NCBI GenBank assembly: GCA_003151495.1
Contig: PLXR01000023.1
Location: 1-64,000 of the forward strand
Reading direction: 5' to 3'
From: Opitutaceae bacterium
GTDB lineage: Bacteria; Verrucomicrobiota; Verrucomicrobiia; Opitutales; Opitutaceae
DNA: 64,000 bases
Shown here: piece after piece, positions 61,419 through 64,000 of the stretch
Numbering within the stretch: the first letter of the stretch is position 1
Layout: the number at the start of each line of letters is the position of its first letter
Translations under genes and position numbers: made by a program
Notes under the pieces: model-generated
Database searches by the model: none
What the model saw: the letters and a program-made list of their open reading frames with translations, nothing else
Told to the model about the DNA's origin: nothing

Positions 61419-62829
61419 AAATTCTCTGAGTCTCATTTTGCGCAGATTTTCCAGCACTCCATAACTTCCTTTCAATTTGTATTCTGATGATTCCCTTTGG
61501 CTCAATCTGTGGAAGTATTGGCTTCGCAACAGGGACCGGAAGAATGTTGAAATAGGCCCTCCCCTCCTCCTCTGTGACACCGGTACCTCGATATGAATTG
61601 TGAAGCGTTTCAGCAGAACCTCTATGGCGAAGAATTAGCGCGGTTCTGTCGGCACTTTGATGCATCGCAATATGAAAGGTGCAAAACGTACGACGGCGGC
61701 CGTTCCAGGGCCATTGTTTCAAAGCCTTCTTAGCAGCGGGAAGCTTTAACAGCGTTTTAATCGGCAAGAGCGCGAGCTTGTCGGCCTGGGCTTGATCGTG
61801 AATCGAAGTTAGTACTCGAACTCGGTACCATCGTGGGTCGCAATTTGAGGGCCGAAGAAGCCCATTTCTTGGGCCATATGCAGCCCACCAGGACCAGAAC
61901 GATTTCTCTAGAGTATTTATCACTTCACGTTTTCCCGTCTTAGCGATAGCCGCCGGGATTTTAATCTCTTTGGTCTGAGGGAGCACAAACTCCGCCCGAA
62001 AATCGGCCATTTCGTCGTCAGCACGAACACCCGAGATCAGTTGCACGACTTCGTGTGCCACCATTTCAGGCGCATATCTTTCTAACGCCCTCAAATAGCG
62101 TTCAGTCTCAGTGAGCGACAAGAAGCCGATCTCCTTTGGCAACTCCTGCGGCAGCATTCGCTTCTTAATTCCCGTTAGCGGACTACTTGAAATTAACTGT
62201 TGGTCTCGAATCCAACCGAAAAAAATACTGAGTGAGTTCTTATGATTGCGGACCGTACGAGGCTCAAAATTTTCGAGTCCAAGAAGGTAATCGAGCACTT
62301 GCCTCTGGATGACTGTCTCTGGAAATCGCGACCCAAAGCCGGCTTCGAGAAATGCGCCGACCCGAGATTGGAGGTCACTCAGGTGTCGCGTGGTTTTCTC
62401 TTCCGCCCCCTCTTTGGTCAATATGCCCAGGAGCTTCTTAGATTCGTGGATATATCGCTCTAGGAGGGCCGCGCAGTTCTCTCCAGGAGTTTCGGGATGG
62501 TGCAGCCTCCAGAACCTCGCCAACTCACTAATTGGAACGCCCCCAGCGATCTTTAGCGCGGATTCGTACTCACCAGCCGCCTGCCGATCGAATAAGAATG
62601 TGCCTGCACCGGCCGTACTGTGTTGAGCAATGATTCTCGGCTTATCGGCTTCAGCCTTGGCCTTAGATTTGTAGTATGGGCGATACCTCTGGAGGACGGG
62701 CTTGCCATCACTCTTTAAGACCGCGGTACCATCGCCATTAGTCCTCGGAATCGAGTATCGCAGGTACCAGCAATTGGGCTGCCCACGGCGTTTCTTTCGC
62801 TTATCGGGGAAGGGACCAGTGATTTTCAT
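61417..62829 (-). CDS. int: tyrosine recombinase/integrase of the island
   Basis: A 470-residue phage-type integrase. The N-terminal part is an arm-binding-like basic region (KRKKRRGQPNCWYLRYS), followed by a SAM-like core-binding domain (about residues 130-230, ending VRNHKNSLSIFFGWIRDQQLI). The catalytic domain has the first Arg in LISGVRADDEM, a box II region RRRTFCTFHIAMH and the nucleophile Tyr in ETLHNSYRG. The His of the HxxR motif seems replaced, a variation seen in such integrases. Position next to tRNA-Asp and pointing away from it is the expected layout. Confidence 0.88.
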   Translation of the reverse strand: MKITGPFPDKRKKRRGQPNCWYLRYSIPRTNGDGTAVLKSDGKPVLQRYRPYYKSKAKAEADKPRIIAQHSTAGAGTFLFDRQAAGEYESALKIAGGVPISELARFWRLHHPETPGENCAALLERYIHESKKLLGILTKEGAEEKTTRHLSDLQSRVGAFLEAGFGSRFPETVIQRQVLDYLLGLENFEPRTVRNHKNSLSIFFGWIRDQQLISSSPLTGIKKRMLPQELPKEIGFLSLTETERYLRALERYAPEMVAHEVVQLISGVRADDEMADFRAEFVLPQTKEIKIPAAIAKTGKREVINTLEKSFWSWWAAYGPRNGLLRPSNCDPRWYRVRVLTSIHDQAQADKLALLPIKTLLKLPAAKKALKQWPWNGRRRTFCTFHIAMHQSADRTALILRHRGSAETLHNSYRGTGVTEEEGRAYFNILPVPVAKPILPQIEPKGIIRIQIERKLWSAGKSAQNETQRI

Positions 62830-62859
62830 GTGACCCGGAGTAGATCAAATTTTAGGCAG

Positions 62860-62882
62860 TTTGGTGGCTCTTCAGTGGCTCT
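62860..62882. repeat. putative recombinase arm-type site, right end
   Basis: TTTGGTGGCTCTT followed by CAGTGGCTCT lies between the recombinase start (62829) and the right attachment site. It matches the motif at 34922 (left end), 30444 and, imperfectly, 10705. Its position upstream of the integrase gene suits arm binding and autoregulation. Confidence 0.6.
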
Positions 62883-62955
62883 GAAAGGACCAAATCGTGC
62901 GCAATGCTGCTTAAAGCTGCGTAAGCCTGCTATTCCCTAAGCTATTGGTCAGGAA

Positions 62956-62991
62956 TGAAAAAGCCCGCTTCCAGAGGGAGCGGGCTTTTTT
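62956..62991 (-). terminator. intrinsic terminator of tRNA-Asp
   Basis: GCCCGCT (62963-62969) and AGCGGGC (62979-62985) form a 7-bp stem with AAAAA on the left and TTTTTT on the right, so it works on both strands. On the minus strand it follows the tRNA-Asp gene by 11 bp. It lies on the island side of the attachment core, so the island supplies the tRNA terminator. Confidence 0.8.
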
Positions 62992-63036
62992 ACAAATGGC
63001 GGGATGGACGGGACTCGAACCCGCGACCTTCTGCGT
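62988..63036. repeat. attR: right attachment site (49 bp within tRNA-Asp)
   Basis: Identical to 34842-34890. It covers the 3' 40 bases of the intact tRNA (T-arm, variable loop and the 3' side of the anticodon stem) plus nine bases downstream. Because the island brings an identical 3' end, the tRNA is restored after integration. Confidence 0.93.
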
Positions 63037-63073
63037 GACAGGCAGACGCTCTAACCAGCTGAGCTACCACCCC
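62997..63073 (-). tRNA. tRNA-Asp (anticodon GTC)
   Basis: A complete 77-base tRNA on the minus strand with encoded CCA. The acceptor stem pairs GGGGTGG with CCATCCC (one G-U pair), the D-arm contains AGCTCAGCTGGTTAGAGC, the anticodon loop is CTGTCAC with anticodon GTC, and the T-loop is TTCGAGT. The discriminator base is G, as usual for tRNA-Asp. It is the integration target of the island. Confidence 0.96.
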
Positions 63074-63215
63074 GTGATTGGGAAGAACGATCACTTTCCG
63101 GAGTCCAATCGGGTCGGTCAAGAGGGAATTCTGGCCGCCGGGGAGCGGCCCCCCCTCCCGGTGGTGGAAATGCCGGATTGAAAGGCTAATGCAGTTGTGC
63201 CAAATGCGATGCTGT

Positions 63216-63292
63216 GTCCCCGTAGCTCAGCTGGATAGAGCATCTGATTTCTAATCAGATGGTCGCGTGTTCGAGTCACGCCGGGGACGCCA
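63216..63292 (+). tRNA. tRNA-Arg (anticodon TCT)
   Basis: A complete 77-base tRNA with encoded CCA. The acceptor stem pairs GTCCCCG with CGGGGAC; the anticodon stem ATCTGA/TCAGAT holds the loop with anticodon TCT; the T-loop is TTCGAGT. It lies 142 bp from tRNA-Asp on the opposite strand and outside the island. Confidence 0.96.
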
Positions 63293-63322
63293 TTCTCCCA
63301 ATCCCGCGTCCTCCCGGCGCCG

Positions 63323-63850
63323 TCACTTGTCCGAGTGGGTGAGCACGTGGTGCCACAATTCGGCCTCCCCGGGCATCCCGTGCCGGCGAAGTCGGGCGTC
63401 TATCTCCGCAAGGGTGGGCTCATCGACGCGGTGCCTGGGGTCGCCGGGCATGCCGTGCATGACCCTCCGGGCGAGGGCCCAGCAGGCCCAGGCGCGCCAG
63501 CGGCGCTGGTCCCTGCGCGGCTCGTTCATCCGGTCCGCGTAGTGCTGGAAATGCACCCGCGGGTTCCCGATGAACACCCCGTGGGGGGTGTGCCTCATGA
63601 ACCAGGCCATGGCCGCGTAGGGCATCGGCCACTCCTTCAGGATAGACTCGTCGCCCCCCAAGTCCGCCCCCATCGCGCGGTCGAGGCAGAGGATCGACCT
63701 CGCGGCGTACTTCCGCTGCCAGAGCGAGTGGGCGTATTCAAGGCAGGCGTCGTAGAACCGCTCGCCCCGGTCGTCGGGCCCGAATGCGTTCAGCGTGCGC
63801 CAGTCGAGGCCGGGCCTGGGTGGCGGGAGGTGGGGGCATGGCGCCAGCAT
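63323..63850 (-). CDS. conserved-looking hypothetical protein
   Basis: A 175-residue soluble protein with aromatic and charged helices: RFYDACLEYAHSLWQRKYAARSILCLDRAM, then MPYAAMAWFMRHTPHGVFIGNPRVHFQHYADRM, and RAWACWALARRVM. These read like a real, helical protein, and similar proteins are found in Verrucomicrobia, but no function can be assigned. The gene converges on tRNA-Arg. Confidence 0.7.
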   Translation of the reverse strand: MLAPCPHLPPPRPGLDWRTLNAFGPDDRGERFYDACLEYAHSLWQRKYAARSILCLDRAMGADLGGDESILKEWPMPYAAMAWFMRHTPHGVFIGNPRVHFQHYADRMNEPRRDQRRWRAWACWALARRVMHGMPGDPRHRVDEPTLAEIDARLRRHGMPGEAELWHHVLTHSDK

Positions 63851-64000
63851 TCACGTCTCGGTGACGCCAAATCGCGGGCTCGTCAATGCGGCTCGACAGG
63901 CATGCGTGAAGTGCGAGACAAGAACGGCGCTGAACACGCCATCCGAAACACAGGAACCCGGGATCCCCCTATGGCGGCGCGCCGTGATTTGGCCCCTCGC

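Larger units (their letters stand above)
34842..63036. mobile_element. integrative genomic island in tRNA-Asp(GTC), about 28 kb
   Basis: Bounded by a perfect 49-bp direct repeat, with a tyrosine recombinase gene next to the intact tRNA at the right end and an excisionase-like gene inside. Gene base composition is visibly less GC-rich than the flanks, especially 53-61 kb. Cargo includes a restriction-modification run with accessory nucleases and a helicase, several HNH and GIY-YIG nucleases, an ATPase/TOPRIM/DUF262 operon, a nucleotidyltransferase module, a secreted peptidase and a long hairpin-rich non-coding stretch. No relaxase, coupling protein or type IV secretion gene was recognised, so transfer would need help. 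Confidence 0.9.

Noticed and set aside
34842-63036. Integrative conjugative element
   Set aside because: No relaxase, coupling protein, VirB4 or other transfer gene was recognised; the 494-residue protein could not be assigned to a relaxase family.
1-64000. CRISPR array
   Set aside because: No series of regularly spaced 25-40-bp repeats was seen; the only short tandem array is the 10-bp repeat at 42881-42930.

Overview
The window looks like a chromosomal segment of a high-GC Gram-negative bacterium of the Planctomycetes-Verrucomicrobia group, most likely an Opitutaceae-type Verrucomicrobium. This is inferred from family content: a DUF1501 plus DUF1549/DUF1553 gene pair, several large CRTAC1-type (FG-GAP plus ASPIC/UnbV) secreted proteins, and a secreted S53 peptidase with repeats of the kind seen in that lineage. 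No rRNA or marker gene is present to confirm it.

Layout. (1) 1-4604, minus strand: the DUF1549/DUF1553 cytochrome-type protein and a Tat-exported DUF1501 protein cut by the window edge. (2) 5057-10673, plus strand: a compact sugar or sugar-acid cluster with a DMT permease, an enolase-superfamily enzyme, two SDR dehydrogenases, a PIG-L deacetylase and an aldose-epimerase-like protein. (3) 10822-13112, minus strand: a radical SAM protein coupled to an asparagine-synthetase-like protein without a usable glutaminase domain. (4) 13505-30294, plus strand: nine tightly packed genes whose products are all predicted to be exported. They are three CRTAC1-type proteins, two c-type haem proteins, a propeller protein, two branched-chain-type solute-binding proteins with no permease, and a Tll0287-like (DUF3365) haem protein. 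(5) 30371-34842: a stretch that begins with a degenerate tRNA-Asp 3' fragment and carries a FemAB-like acyltransferase, two half-size DMT proteins, a gene remnant and a hipBA toxin-antitoxin operon with a clear palindromic operator.

(6) 34842-63036 is an integrative element of about 28 kb in the 3' end of tRNA-Asp(GTC). A 49-bp perfect direct repeat marks both ends, and a tyrosine recombinase lies next to the intact tRNA. Base composition drops compared with the flanks. Cargo: a five-gene minus-strand operon of unknown function, a nucleotidyltransferase (MNT) module, an S53 peptidase, a seven-gene minus-strand run (methyltransferase, restriction endonuclease, ParB-like, SNF2 helicase, DUF3883, HNH, RadC), a cluster of HNH and GIY-YIG nucleases, and a three-gene operon of AAA ATPase, TOPRIM-like protein and DUF262 protein. 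No relaxase or conjugation gene was recognised, so it reads as a defence-rich genomic island.

The least explained part of the island is 51387-52290. About 900 bases hold roughly eighteen consecutive hairpins, several with 7-14 bp of pairing, and no convincing coding frame. It ends just before the ribosome binding site of an unrecognised 494-residue protein. It may be a large structured non-coding RNA, a very long structured leader, or a single-stranded-DNA origin. (7) 63037-64000 returns to the chromosome with tRNA-Arg(TCT) and a conserved-looking hypothetical gene.
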